64,000 bases of DNA from Hypomesus transpacificus (GCF_021917145.1 NC_061066.1:124001-188000); one strand, 5' to 3'. Numbered from the stretch's first letter, positions 21,570 to 33,283 are shown. A program made the numbers and translations. Notes: generated by a model not told the origin, from the sequence alone.

Positions 21570-24124
21570 ATGGTGAGTAGGCTAAGCCATCATTATGTGT
21601 TTCTTTTGAATGTATTTCATCAAAAGTCAATGTTAAGACAGTGTATTTTCCCCAAACAGGCCAATAACAGTGACTCAGCTTCTGAGATTCAACATACCAA
21701 AGAAAGAGTAAATACACCACCTCCTTTTGTGCAGATCGATGTTAATCCATTAGGGTAATGTAACCTTTAAAAATGTCACCCTTGGTTTTCTGACACTAAC
21801 ACAATGACTAGCTTATTGGACCATCACTGATAAGTGAGTAAACTGGTGTCTTTGCTGTATCAGAGTCCTCAACAGTGTTCCACAGTATTCTGAGCCAGCA
21901 CTGGAGTCTGGCATTGATGTCCTTCCTTCACAGTACAGTGAGACCACGTTCATCCCCGATCTGCCTGAAGGTGACAGAGATGTTTTCCATAATACTTTTA
22001 CACATCCAGTGCACAGGCCTCAATCCAGTGCATTTGTTAACAGTGAAAACTCTTCCTCTCTAAGTTTTAGGCCCAAGCACACCTGTTGGTGACCCTCAGT
22101 CAGACAGCCGCAGCATAAACTCTGAACTCTATGAAAACTACAACTTCCCATCCGTTGGTCAAGGTGAGTCATTCCTTTCAATAGCATGTCCTGTACCTCA
22201 CTTAATCTCACCTTGAACAGTTTCCCCCAAACTAGTCAGACTACCCACATACATTTCACAGAGGCCCCTGGCAACAGTGTGTACAGAGAAGAACATGATG
22301 TGGATCCACCCAGCTCCATGAATCCCAGCAGCCAGGAGCTCCTACTGAGGATGAAGGAGCAGGCCAGTACCCATGTCAGGGCCCAGAAGAACCAGCACAT
22401 CAGGGACCTGGCTCTCAAGAAGCTCAAGCTGCAGCAGCTCCTCCTGAAGCTGGACACCATAACAGGCTCAGAGGATCACCTGTCTGAGTCGCAGTACAGT
22501 CTGGAAGAGGAGGAGCTACTGAGCATGGGGGTACTCATGTTTACTTGGCATTACATCACCCTGGTTAATTAAAAAGTATGCAATGATATCAGAAAGATTA
22601 ACCAAGGTTAAGATCAACCATTTGGTTAAGATCAGTACTTGGTCATGAAATATAACAAATTATGGAACTAAATATAATTGATTTGCCAGTTGTTTTAGTG
22701 TAGCTGAATGATAGTTTTGGGAGGGTGTCTTGGTGTTTGTAAATAAGATGTCCTTCCTACAAGCCCACTGAGGATGTACATTGGACTGGTGAGCACCTGT
22801 GTGATAATGAAGTACTAATGGGGTTAATTATAAAGTACTAATATGGTTTTTCAGAGTAAGGTTGTGTCCCATTTAACTTTATTGACCCACACAATTCTTT
22901 GACCCTTAACATATATTTTCTGTTCATAATTTGTTGTAACAGCACCAATATTTTTTTTGGCAGTGCATGTATTCAGCATCCTTATGGTAATATATTTTCT
23001 AAAGGGAACAGCATATACTTGGTAATACAGAGTACCAGTAACAAACTGTTCATGAAAATGAATCTGCTGCACCCACTACAGACATACTGTGCAAAAAACT
23101 ATATACATTTCAAACTGTGATACAAATGGTAATGTTTTGATTTGGTTACATTTTAAAACAATTTTATGGATCACTTAATCATTTTCTAAGCTGTGGATGA
23201 ATGGTAGATGATAGGTCTCCGCACTGGTAACAAACGTGTGTGTGTGTCCTTAAGGATTCTGGAGTGGAGGGCAGGGCACCACTGGGATCTGAGGACAGAC
23301 AGAGAGAAGGTGAAGATGAGAGGTAAGCAGCCAATGTCAGCCAAACCACACAGCACACACTTCCAATTGATAGATGTTTTTTTGCGTTATTTTGTGCCAC
23401 TACGTTTTTCCCAAAACACACCAAACAGCAACACAGAGGATAGGGATGGGTGTGACCATGCTATGCACAGGTGAGTTTCTACTTCATAAGTCCTCCATAG
23501 CACCTGTTACTGTAGTCATGTTACATTTGGCTACACAAAAGAACACATCTGCCAGCCATGACCTTAAGGTCATCTCTCTAGGTCTAGACAAATGATGCAC
23601 AATTGTTGGCGTAGAATCTTCCAGGCTATCGGCTTCCCATTAACCTTCACCTCTGTGCTCATCATAGAATTGATCAGCTTCATCTCGCAGTATGTTGTTG
23701 AGGTAAAGGCACCCACCACCCACTGACAAACCCTAACCTTAACTCACACATGTCCTAAAGCTATTCATATGCTCGGACTCAGTCTTTTGATCTATAGCAT
23801 GCTACATGCTACAGTTTTCTGTTTGGCTAAATTGTTTTAAGCTTACTGGTTTTTACCTGTCAACAGATGTTGATAGTGGGACTAGTCACAGTACTTGGGA
23901 AGCAGATGATTGCACCCTTGTTTGGGACACTGTACAGCCATGTCATCCAGCCACTGGCCAGGCTTCTCATCAACATATCAGTGGCTGTCAGGAACATACT
24001 CAGGCCTCTGCTTGCCGTCGTCAGATACACTATTTTACATGTTGCTCTGCTCGTCCAATCATTCAGACTTGTGGAAGTCTACAACGCTGCAGCGCAGAGG
24101 CCCCACAGCAGGCAGGATGTGTGA
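21570..24124 (+). CDS. Unidentified gene: acidic/coiled N-terminus with hydrophobic, probably membrane-embedded C-terminus
   Basis: I do not recognise the product. Nine exons join in phase with GT-AG introns: 21570-21572 (ATG only), 21660-21754, 21864-21970, 22071-22163, 22262-22530, 23255-23322, 23429-23470, 23582-23702, 23867-24124. This gives 351 residues. Residues 1-110 are Ser/Asp/Pro-rich and likely disordered. About 120-170 is charged and helical (RMKEQ...KKLKLQQLLLKLD), possibly a short coiled coil. About 190-225 is acidic. From residue 238 (RIFQAIGFPLTFTSVLIIEL) a long hydrophobic stretch runs to about 282, and about 285-335 is amphipathic with spaced Arg residues. No N-terminal signal peptide is seen, so a tail-anchored or hairpin membrane topology is possible. 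The gene lies head to head with irf5 and converges on cdhr5. Exon joins are good; function is unknown. Confidence 0.7.
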
Positions 24125-24284
24125 CTCATGAAGTGCCAGCTCATTTGGAAAGGCAATTAAAAAACACAATCCAAAGGAGATCCATGTTAAATTAAATTAC
24201 TTATTAATGAATAATGAGTACCCTCCTCTTACTTAAAAACCACAGATATAAACATAGCTTACACAGCTCAAATCCTTTACCCAC

Positions 24285-24290
24285 AATAAA
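24285..24290 (+). terminator. Polyadenylation signal of the unidentified gene
   Basis: AATAAA lies 160 bases past the TGA at 24,122-24,124. It is the first canonical signal on this strand after the gene. Confidence 0.6.
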
Positions 24291-24885
24291 AAAAAAGCAC
24301 TTTTACAAATTCCTTAGTCACAAAACTGGTTTAATTACAAATGGATTGCGAGTGCATTGTGTATTAACAGTGATAAGTGAGATTTTGTTGAGGAGTGTAG
24401 GTCTCCTGCTTTTAAGACAAAACCACAGTCCCTTAAATTGTTAGAATATATCAGATGACTATGGCTAACACTGATGTTTGAAATTTGCCCTGCATGGTCA
24501 TATTTGTGTGCTACAAGACTGCAATTTACTGCCAAGAAGTTCTTTGGACTGTGTCTTTCTGTGTTATAAAGGAAATACAGATACAGTGGCTTTGTTGGCA
24601 GTAAGGCCACAAACACATTTCTGTTTCTCCTAGCCAGCACTTCAAAATGAGGAAAACTCCCAATGGTGGAGAGTGAGGTTGAGGGTGAAAGAGGGGTGGA
24701 GGCAGTTTTCTGCTCTGTCTGAACTGTGTTGGCTTTTGTATAAAAAAGGTCAAGTCTAATTAGTTTGTTTCACCCAGCCAGCACTTCAAAATTAGGAAAA
24801 CTGACATTTATAAACCTTCTTGACTGTAAACACCCTTCTTTTGCCATCAATGTGTGGCAGTTTTGCTTAAAAATAACGTCCAGAG
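24291..24885 (-). repeat. cdhr5 3' UTR region with an imperfect direct duplication
   Basis: The words around GCCAGCACTTCAAAA recur at 24,633 and 24,777, a spacing of about 144 bases. Between them is a segment (about 24,663-24,755) that closely matches 26,503-26,590, beside the cdhr5 minisatellite. A weak minus-strand polyadenylation candidate (ATTAAA at 24,330-24,335) could end cdhr5. No AATAAA was found on that strand here. Confidence 0.5.
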
Positions 24886-27800
24886 TTATTCCGAATCATC
24901 CATAAATTGAATAGTTTGTAAGGGGTCTTGTTGGGTGTGTGCGCTGTTTGGTTTGGATGGCTGGTCTACTGTAAGTTTCTCTGAGTCCTTGTTCTGGGAA
25001 ACTATCATTTCCCTGTTCTGGGCGGTTATGTTACCGTGGGAACCAGACCTTTCATGGCCTTGGCCCCCGGGGGGTTTGTCATCATGGTCAGAGACACAGT
25101 TAACTGGGTCCTCTGCCTCATGCTCCACAATAGCAGTTATTTCTTGCTTGTTTATCGCTTTTTCTTTGGGTTTTGTGATTTGGTTTGTGATCATGGTATT
25201 GCTCTGATGCTCCACTGTCTTCGATGTCTCTCTAGCATCATTTCTTTCCAATTCCAAAACAGCCACAGCCTCGTCCTTGGTTAGTCCTGCAGAAAATTCT
25301 CCATTCTCCTTTGAGGCAGTGAGCTCCTTCCCATTTTCTTTCTGTCTCTCCTCTTCCAGATTCTCGTCTTTCTTTGCCACCCCCGTTGTGATGATATTCC
25401 CTGGTGTCCTCCCGCCGTTAGAGGTGATGGGTGTTGGGGACTGTCTGGGCATTGGCTCTGGGATCACCAGGAGGGGCAGGGTGTTGCTGACAAGCCTGGA
25501 GCCTCCTTTGGAGCTCTCTTGCTCCTGGTTGGTGGAGCGTCGGGGGGGTGCGGCCATATCCTCCCTCCTGGTGTACCGTCCTGGCGTACAGGGCTCGTGG
25601 TCCCCTCTGAACGCTTCGTTGTGGTAGGACACTTCCTCAACCAAGGGGACAGGGCAGGCTGAGTTAACCTGTTGATCACGGAAAGAGGGGCGTTTAGGGG
25701 CTTCTGTGGGGTCTGTTTTCAGGGCATGTCGCAATGATGCTCATTGGTCGATCTGTTCTCAAGGATCAGAACGTTATTGTTGAATCTACACTTATAGCAC
25801 ATCACAACTGGGTCTATGATATTCACCATACACACGAGACAGTCTCTGACCAATTCCCAGCCGTTTGACCCCAGTATACACTTAAGGACGTTAATTGGTC
25901 AGTTTTTCACCTCATCAACAAAAACACAGTTGTGGCTATACAGCCACATTTAGTGCCACATTCAAGAAGCTTGTCAGTTCCATATTGGGCAAGCAAAACA
26001 GAACACCCAGTGCCGTTAAATACCACAAGGCCATTCCATGCAATGGAAGTGCAGCTCGAGTACAAACATCACACTGCATCACTCAGGGTCACGACCACAA
26101 CAACGACACAAAAGCTACATTGTTGACTCACCATCTGGAACCAGCATAGGGTCTACATAAGCAGCATTAGGAAGAGAGATGGGCGGAAGTAATGAGAGAG
26201 TGTGGGTGAAGGTGGTAATGGTGGAGAGTGAGGGTGAGAGGGTGAATGTGGTAATGGTGGAGAGTGAGGGTGAGAGGGTGAAGTTGGTAATGGTGGAGAG
26301 TGAGGGTGAGAGGGTGAATGTGGTAATGGTGGAGAGTGAGGATGAGAGGGTGAAGGTGGTAATGGTGAAGAGTGAGGGTGAGAGGGTGAAGGTGGTAATG
26401 GTGGAGAGTGAGGGTGAGAGGGTGAAGGTGGTAATGGTGGAGAGTGAGGATGAGAGGGTGAAGGTGGTAATGGTGGAGAGTGAGGATGAGAGGGTGAAGG
26501 TGGTAATGGTGGAAAGTGAGGGTGAAAGAGGTGTGGAGGCAGTCTTCTGCTCTGTCTAAACTGCTTTTGTAAAAAAAGTGAGAATAGTTTGTGGTAGGAC
26601 ATGTGTGGTTGACAGTGAAGTAGTGTTGACATGGATACTATGTTGTGCTGTAGATAATGTTAACTTGAGTGCCTAGATTACTACCCTGTTGTGTGTGCCC
26701 TTGGTGTTGCTTGCACAATAATGAAGGAAGCCCTCTGTCTGCTGTCAATGTGTGTGTGTGTGTAAATCCCGTACCACATTTGGGTGCTTCCCCAGGGCTA
26801 CAGCGCCCCTGTCGGATGGGTCCTGTCTGTGTCTCCTCCTCCTGACCAATCGGAGCAGCAGAACCAGGGCTGCCACTAACACCAGTAATATCACTCCTGC
26901 TATTCCTCCAGCCATCCCTGCGTCCATGTCCGCAAACAAGCGCTCCTCTCCAAACGGGCTCCGGGGCACTGTGTTGGCAGGGAGGGAGAGGTAGGGGAAG
27001 AAGAGCGGGGGGATAAATCAGTCAGTCAGTTTGCCCGTCTGTCTGTTGTCTTTCACTCCTAGTCCTCTCAGTACCCCCTCATCTGCACTGCTGAAAAGCG
27101 GTTTTCTGAAGCTTGAACACAAGACACAGTGTTGTGGATATAGCTGTTCTGGTATGGTAACTCGAGGAGATAGACGGGGATCCAAAGAGAACAGCTTGAC
27201 GATGAGCTTCCAGGAGTGATTCATCCTTTAGTGTTTAACTTTTGGCATGCCATAATAGGGGGGGGGGGGGGTGATTGACAGGATGTGTGTATGGAGAGGG
27301 GGGGGGGGGGGTTAGGGAGATAATGGAGGTAATCCAATTAGAGAGACAGATTTAGGCCCTCACAATGAATAGAGCAGATTAAACCACTGTAGCAATCAAA
27401 GCATGCTTGTGTCCTTTGGTTGTCCTTAGTAGCACAACAACTACTACTACTACAACTGCTGTAAGTGGTATTATTATTCTCTGTTGTCTTTATCTAGAGG
27501 GATTAACCGTTGTTGACCCGCCACCAGTTGTGCTTGTGTAGGGATGACATGTCGAACAGCTTAATGTGTCTGTGTTTGGATTGGCCATAAATTCTCAGCA
27601 GCCTGATGTTAAGTGCCATTTCCTGCTCTGCTTACCTGGCTGCCCTCTCTGTAATACCTCAATGTCCACAGAGGCCTTAGCAACTTCACCTGATTCTTCA
27701 TCCGTAGCTACTATCTGTTGGAAATAGATTTATTTAAGTAGAAAGTTGGAATGCTTTTTGTAGATATAATTTAATGTCGTCCCCCCCCAACACACACACA

Positions 27801-30800
27801 CTCACAATTTTCCCTATGGGGACACTCAAATATATATTTAATCTACGTTTTGATGCAGCCCGACTGGATGTATGAGTCATGTCACACCACAGGAGCTGAA
27901 GGGACATTGACACTGTAAAGCTTGCTGCTCTAATCTCCGATTTAGGAGACGCCCATCCCACTCTGTGTGTTTCAGGAAATAGTATTACTGTGAAACTTTT
28001 AATCGGCCCAGGCCAACGTTTGTGAAAGTGGAGGCAACAAATCTTATGAACAACCATCCCACTAAAATCACACATTGTCACACACTTTTTAAGTTAACCC
28101 TGATTCCCAGGCAGCTGATTTGTGTTTCTGGTCGGGTTAAAACCTCACCTCCAGGATATCCCTGTCAAAGGCTCGCAGGCGGTCTGTCCTGGCAATAAGA
28201 ACCCCCTCCTGGGTCATGTGGTACAGCCCATCGCTGGCAGAATGAGGTTGGAGGGAGTAGTGTATCTTTGGATTCACCCCCTGCAAGGGGGAGTGCAAAG
28301 CAGAGGCTTTCAGAACTGTGTATGTGTCCTCATGTTTCAGAAATGGAGTGAGGGGACAAGTAGATGGCTGAAAAGGGAGGGACAGAGACAAACGTGTTAC
28401 ATCTCTAAAGTCCCGGTCTATGGCGTTGATGAGCAGCACTCTGTTCCCATAGGTGGAGACCAGTGTGGCAGGGCTGGAGCTCTCGATGATGAAGCCCTTG
28501 TAGATGGTTTTGTTAAAGACGGGTGGGAAATGGTTCTCTGCCAACACTCGGATCAAGGCTGTCGTCACGCTGTATTTTTTGGGATCGTTGAGCTGAGATG
28601 CCTGCAGGTGTGACACAGAGTGTTAAACATGTGTCTCTATGCATTGTGATTTCACAGGTGGGGAGGGGGGGGGGGGGTGACAATGACGTCACTGCAGGAA
28701 TCGAGATGCCAGATTTAGACGATCCTCTCGGTCAGACACCTCCTTACCATGAGACGCATTCTGAAGGTTGGCGTCAGCTGTCTGTTTTCCACACGTCTCG
28801 TTAACGTGATCTCTCCAGTCAGGTTGGCGATCACAAACCTGCCATCATCGTCACCTGAGGCACAGTGAGGGTCAACACACACACTGGATAGGTCAGATTT
28901 GTTTCACATTGTCGTTGACATTGAGATGAGGTACTGTAGAGACCTCACCTGCTAGAAGAGTGTACAGCAGAGGGGTATCAAGACTTTTGTCACCATCCTC
29001 CGCATGAATTGGACCAGGAGAAAATTTGAGTACATTGTCCTGAAATGAGAACAGTTTGGTGTTTGTTAGCGTCTACAGTGATGGTTGACGATAGAGTTGG
29101 TAGAGTTAGACGAACACCAGGACAGACAATGAGTTGAGTTCACCTGGTCTTTCTCTGTGATGTTGCTGGTGTAGATGGGGTTGGTGCAGACCTCAGGGCT
29201 GCTGGCCTGGGAGATGAGGGTGCAGGGGAGGAACTGGGGGTACTGGTCATCTCCATCCTTCAGGTTGATAATCAGGTTGGCCGTGGCGTTGTACTTTTCC
29301 CTGGTGTTGGATTCCTGCAACAGAAACAATGTCTTTCAAAAGCTGCTTCGGTGCTGGCCCTCGTGCCGGCTGATTGTTCAGCCGGCACAGGTGAATGACC
29401 GTCAATGACCTACTTTACACCTGAGCTTAAGAAATATTTGAGTGAATAAACCTAATTACGTAATGTGGTAGAAAGAGAAATATTGTGCTTTTCCCTTCCT
29501 GTTGATTTCTAGAATTTAGGTTTAGTAGGTATTACCACAGCGTAGATAACCAGCTGCAGTTGGGTTTGGGTCTCATAGTCCAAAGGCTTGTCCAGGAATA
29601 CTTTTCCAATGTTTGGTAGATCTATCCTGAAGTAGCTTGCATCAGGCTGACATAGGAGGATACAGAGACAAACATACAGGCCTGCACATACATACTTGAC
29701 CTATGTTTACAGCGCAGTCCATGTGAAAACATTGTATGGAAATGTTATTAAATCCTATTTGAAATATGTTCATCCTGGATGAATACGCACCGATGAGTAG
29801 TCAATGAGATAAGTGAGGGTGTCTCCATCAGCATCAACTGCCTTCACTGTGAAGACCACAGAGTTCACGGTAGCAAGCTGGGGAATAATGAAAAGCGTCT
29901 TTGTATATTGAATGACATAACTAGACTACTCTATTCTCTATATTTGATATTGTACTTTCCAAAAGAGATAATCCACAAATCTTGATATGTTGGCCAGGTG
30001 CAGTTTGGCTTCATAGAACACCCTTTTATACATTTTCTGTCCATGGTTACAATGCATTACAAATTATTAGCTTTACCTCACTGATGAAGAATGGTTGTAC
30101 AGTCCTCTGCAAGAAGCGTGGTCTGTTGTCATTTTCATTCATGATCTCTACCATGATGCTGTACTCACTCTGGGGACAGAACAAATACTCTTTAATGAAG
30201 TTCATTTGCTTTAACAAAGCCTACATTATTCTTGTGTTGAATCACATTCAGTTGATAGTATTAAGTAGCAGACAAACCTGTTTAATGTCTTCTTCATAAC
30301 AAGTTAATGCTGCCATCAGAATGGATCCCTGAACCTATGAAAGACAGGTTTAAAGAGTTAAGATGAATGTGTTACTCCCCACACAGTGCTAACATGGACT
30401 TGTTTGATGGAACTTCATTTTAAACACAAGAAGAGAAAGAAGACTGACCTCTCGATCCAGGTTCCTTGAGAAGGAGGAGTTTAGCCTGATGGTCCGCCCC
30501 TCAAGGAAGAACCAATCAGCGTTATCTCCTGTGAGGCACAAGCGGATGCTATTGGCTCCTGGGTCGCCAATAATGCTGAGGTTTGCAATGAACTCTCCAG
30601 TGGGGCTGTTCTCTCTGACTTTTGCAAAGATGTCTGACCCACCAAGGCATAGGCTAGCTGTCAATCAGAGCAGACACGCATTGAGTAAGTCTTTATTCAC
30701 TAAGGCAATAAGTAAAGCAATCACAAAGTAAGACAATAATATACTGTATGCCAGACAGCTTCATCTATGGTGGACTTTTAAAAGTGATAGGATATGAACA

Positions 30801-30952
30801 GGATTTGAAAGTTGAGGCATGCTGTAGTTTCAAAGGGAGTGCATGGGAGCGGGCAGTGGGGGTGTGTGAGTAATTAGCTCCCCACCTGACACGACATGGT
30901 AGGAAATGTTGATGGCCAGCTGGCAGAGGAGCAGTCTACATGGGGTCAGCAT
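24886..30952 (-). CDS. cdhr5: Cadherin-related family member 5-like membrane protein, 15 exons
   Basis: Protocadherin-like protein. Mammalian CDHR5 pairs with CDHR2 at enterocyte microvillar tips. Exons: 30952-30886, 30657-30449, 30334-30278, 30169-30077, 29877-29791, 29646-29536, 29314-29144, 29039-28949, 28854-28748, 28601-28401, 28280-28149, 27714-27636, 26968-26775, 26148-26128 (tentative), 25712-24886; about 815 residues. A signal peptide is at 1-22. Cadherin motifs include NENDNRPRF (exon 4), DADGD (exon 5) and AIDRD (exon 10). CDHR5-like blocks are YPQFLPCT (exon 7) and GPIHAEDGDKSLDTPLLYTL (exon 8). The membrane segment is about 487-510, followed by RRRRH. The tail of about 275 residues is hydrophilic and ends DDSE, with no obvious PDZ ligand. 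Phases join for exons 1-13 and 14-15, but exon 13 ends in phase 0 and exon 14 needs phase 1, so a small exon is missed or a splice site is wrong. No mucin-like domain was found before the membrane segment. Confidence 0.85.
26205..26536. repeat. 36-bp minisatellite, about 9 copies, in the cdhr5 intron after the membrane exon
   Basis: The word GTAATGG recurs every 36 bases from 26,215 to 26,503. The unit is purine-rich on the + strand and pyrimidine-rich on the cdhr5 strand. Because 36 is divisible by 3, both strands stay open across it (a 12-residue repeat rich in Pro/Ser/His on the minus strand, Val/Glu on the plus strand). These open frames are a by-product and are not supported as genes. 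The array ends about 60 bases before the tentative cdhr5 exon at 26,148. Confidence 0.95.
27258..27311. repeat. Two poly(G) runs in a cdhr5 intron
   Basis: G runs of 14 bases each lie at 27,258-27,271 and 27,298-27,311. Another run of 13 is at 28,665-28,677. Confidence 0.9.
29363..29388. repeat. Perfect GC-rich hairpin in cdhr5 intron 6
   Basis: The arms GTGCCGGCTGA and TCAGCCGGCAC are perfect reverse complements (11 bp) around the 4-base centre TTGT. The hairpin is in the intron between the exons at 29,536-29,646 and 29,144-29,314. Confidence 0.9.
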
Positions 30953-32558
30953 CTTCCTCTGACCTCCTGCTCCTCCAGTTTCTCAGCCTGGTACTGCGAA
31001 TGACAGAATACAGCAGCACCAACGTTCAGCTCAGCTTTCAAACGACATGCCATAATCACAAAGTAGTGCTTTAACATAGAACATCATAACTAGAAAAACC
31101 TCATGAAGCTCTGCTGAAAACACAGCAAAAACACTCGGTAAAAAAACAAGACAACTCCTGATTCAGAAAACAATAAGCCCCTCGCCCCAAAAGATGGCCA
31201 AGACAGTGGCACTCATTAGGCCTGTAGAGTAAGCTACATTCAGAAGATATTTACTCCCACTATTAACAGCAGGTACAAAAAAGCAGTAAATAAAACAATG
31301 CAGAAGAGATTCACCTTGTTTTCTATCTTTTCAATGGTGATACACTCCAGCATTAGTCAGAGTCTTTGAGAGGAGATCGCTTTAGAAGACTTCTGTCAGT
31401 CCCATATAAAATAATATCAGTTTCCTTTTGTTTACGTTCAGCACAGCCAGCCTTGTAACCCCTCTAATACATTAAACCATTTAATAGGCCTTTGGTCACT
31501 CCCAGTAGTGTTCTTACCCGACAGCACTGCCAGGAACACAACTTGCTCTGTGGTAATGCGCTCCCCTCTAACCCCAGCCTCCTACGCCACACGCCTTTAG
31601 TGACTGAGGGCTTTTTTTGGATCCTCATCTAATACCTTCAAATCCTTCTCTGTGGTTCCTCTGTTTCACTCCCCACACTGGCATCTCACACCCAAAAGGA
31701 GACAACCCGTGTTGTTTTATTAATAACATTATCGCTTCACCCTACTTTATCCCTGTGAGCCATGGTTGTTTTGTATTTATTATGTAGAGCAGGCAAACCA
31801 GCTGTGGTTTGATTTACCTGTGGTTATTTCCCAGAGTCGGTCAGCTCCATTCAACCCATTGTTCCACAGAGGGTGTCCACAAATGGAGAGACTTGATCTG
31901 CTGTCTTTGTGCTGCACATGTTTCTTGTTTTACATGAAAGTTACTGATAGTGTAAGTACTTCCATTGATTAGTGTCTTAAAACCACATTTGCACTGTTGG
32001 AGACTCTAACACAAACTGAAAGCTTGTCAACTTTACCTCAAAGGTTGCCTGTTAGACAAGAATAAGAGATGGAAACTCCATTGGTATTTTGTTTTTGTAC
32101 CAAAAACATTGCAGTGTAGAGGTTTCCTGAAAACCCCTGATCCTTCACAAACCATGTGACCACTTAGAAGTTCCTTCCCCGTGTAGACTCATGACCCTAA
32201 TAGAAGATTCTGGTTTTACAATACATGGCATCCAGCCAGCAGGGAGGGTTTTAACTGCTGGGCACATTTGCATTCTGTGTAGAGAAGCAATTTAACCCAG
32301 TTCACTGCCACAGACATGAGGAAGGTAAGCTAGTACTTGCATGTGTACTGCTAATGAGGTGTAAAGGCGATGAGTCCAGCTCTCCCAGTTAGTATGAGGA
32401 TTACCTCCTTAATTAGTATGAGATGTGCAAAAGGAAGTAGGACTCGGGTCACACAAACAGCTTACTTGGAGATTATAACTCTGTTCTATTCAGTATCTCA
32501 AGATGGATACACCTGCCCCGAGCATGTGCTTTCATACATACTGTATGAACACACACTC

Positions 32559-32623
<65 letters not shown>

Positions 32624-33110
32624 TGTTTACACCAGGGTATTATCATGTTTCTAAATGGGTTGATGATTTGTGTCATCTGTGTCAATAGAGACGAGGCAAC
32701 AGTGTTTTCTGTCAAAGGGAAATGAACACAGCTTCTCTGAAAAACACTTTTGCGACACGGAGAAAACAAGACAGTTCTGAATAGGTGTTGTTGCTCAACA
32801 CAGTTTTCAATGAAAGCCATCTGATCTCTCCTTTGCCCTGTGCCCATCACAATTAAACAAGCTCATTACTGCAGTCTTGATAACTGGGCAAAGCAATTAC
32901 CAAGCTATGAGGTCCCGGACCCTTAAAAATTGTCTCCCCACAGCCACAGAATTATCTCTGCATGGCTGGAAATGCCAGGAAATTCCCAACCTCAGAGAAT
33001 ACGGCTTTGTTTTTGTCTGTGTTTCTTTTGTTTCATTGCCTGATGAGGTCTTACAGATCCCAATGGCAGCCTCAATGCATAAACCAGTGGTGATTGTGAT
33101 GTATGCCAAA
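30953..33110. other. Region upstream of the cdhr5 start codon
   Basis: On the cdhr5 strand a plausible acceptor (TTCTGTCATTCGCAG) ends at 30,994, so the start-codon exon probably begins at 30,993 and a separate 5' UTR exon lies further right. No coding exon was recognised to 33,110. A (TG)n tract is at 32,563-32,622. Confidence 0.5.
32563..32622. repeat. (TG)n microsatellite, 30 repeats
   Basis: Uninterrupted TG dinucleotides over 60 bases. Confidence 0.97.
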
Positions 33111-33283
33111 CAGAGGCGTAACCACGGGTAGGCCTGGCACAGGTTCTAAGGCCTAACCAAAAACAAAAAAAGATCTCTGAAAGATTGTGCGCCGGGTGCA
33201 CATCGTAAAGTAAAAAAACGGACAAGATGCCTATCCATATTTTTGTAGGCCGACCCAAAAAGATTATTCTTGCTACGGCCCCG
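33111..33283 (+). mobile_element. Non-autonomous hAT-type MITE (copy 2), with near-perfect 8-bp target duplication
   Basis: It shares the start CAGAGGCGTAACC, the CACGGGTAGGC block, the GCGCCGGGTGCACATCG-like middle and the CCCAAAAAGATTATTCT end with copy 1 at 18,689. The flanks are ATGCCAAA on the left and ATGCCAAC (33,284-33,291) on the right, a 7/8 match. It is shorter (173 bp) and more decayed than copy 1. Confidence 0.85.

Noticed and set aside
26153..26632. Minus-strand 159-residue Pro/Ser/His repeat protein, and the plus-strand Val/Glu repeat frame
   Set aside because: Both are read-throughs of a 36-bp minisatellite whose period is divisible by three. The minus frame ends at the splice acceptor of a cdhr5 exon.
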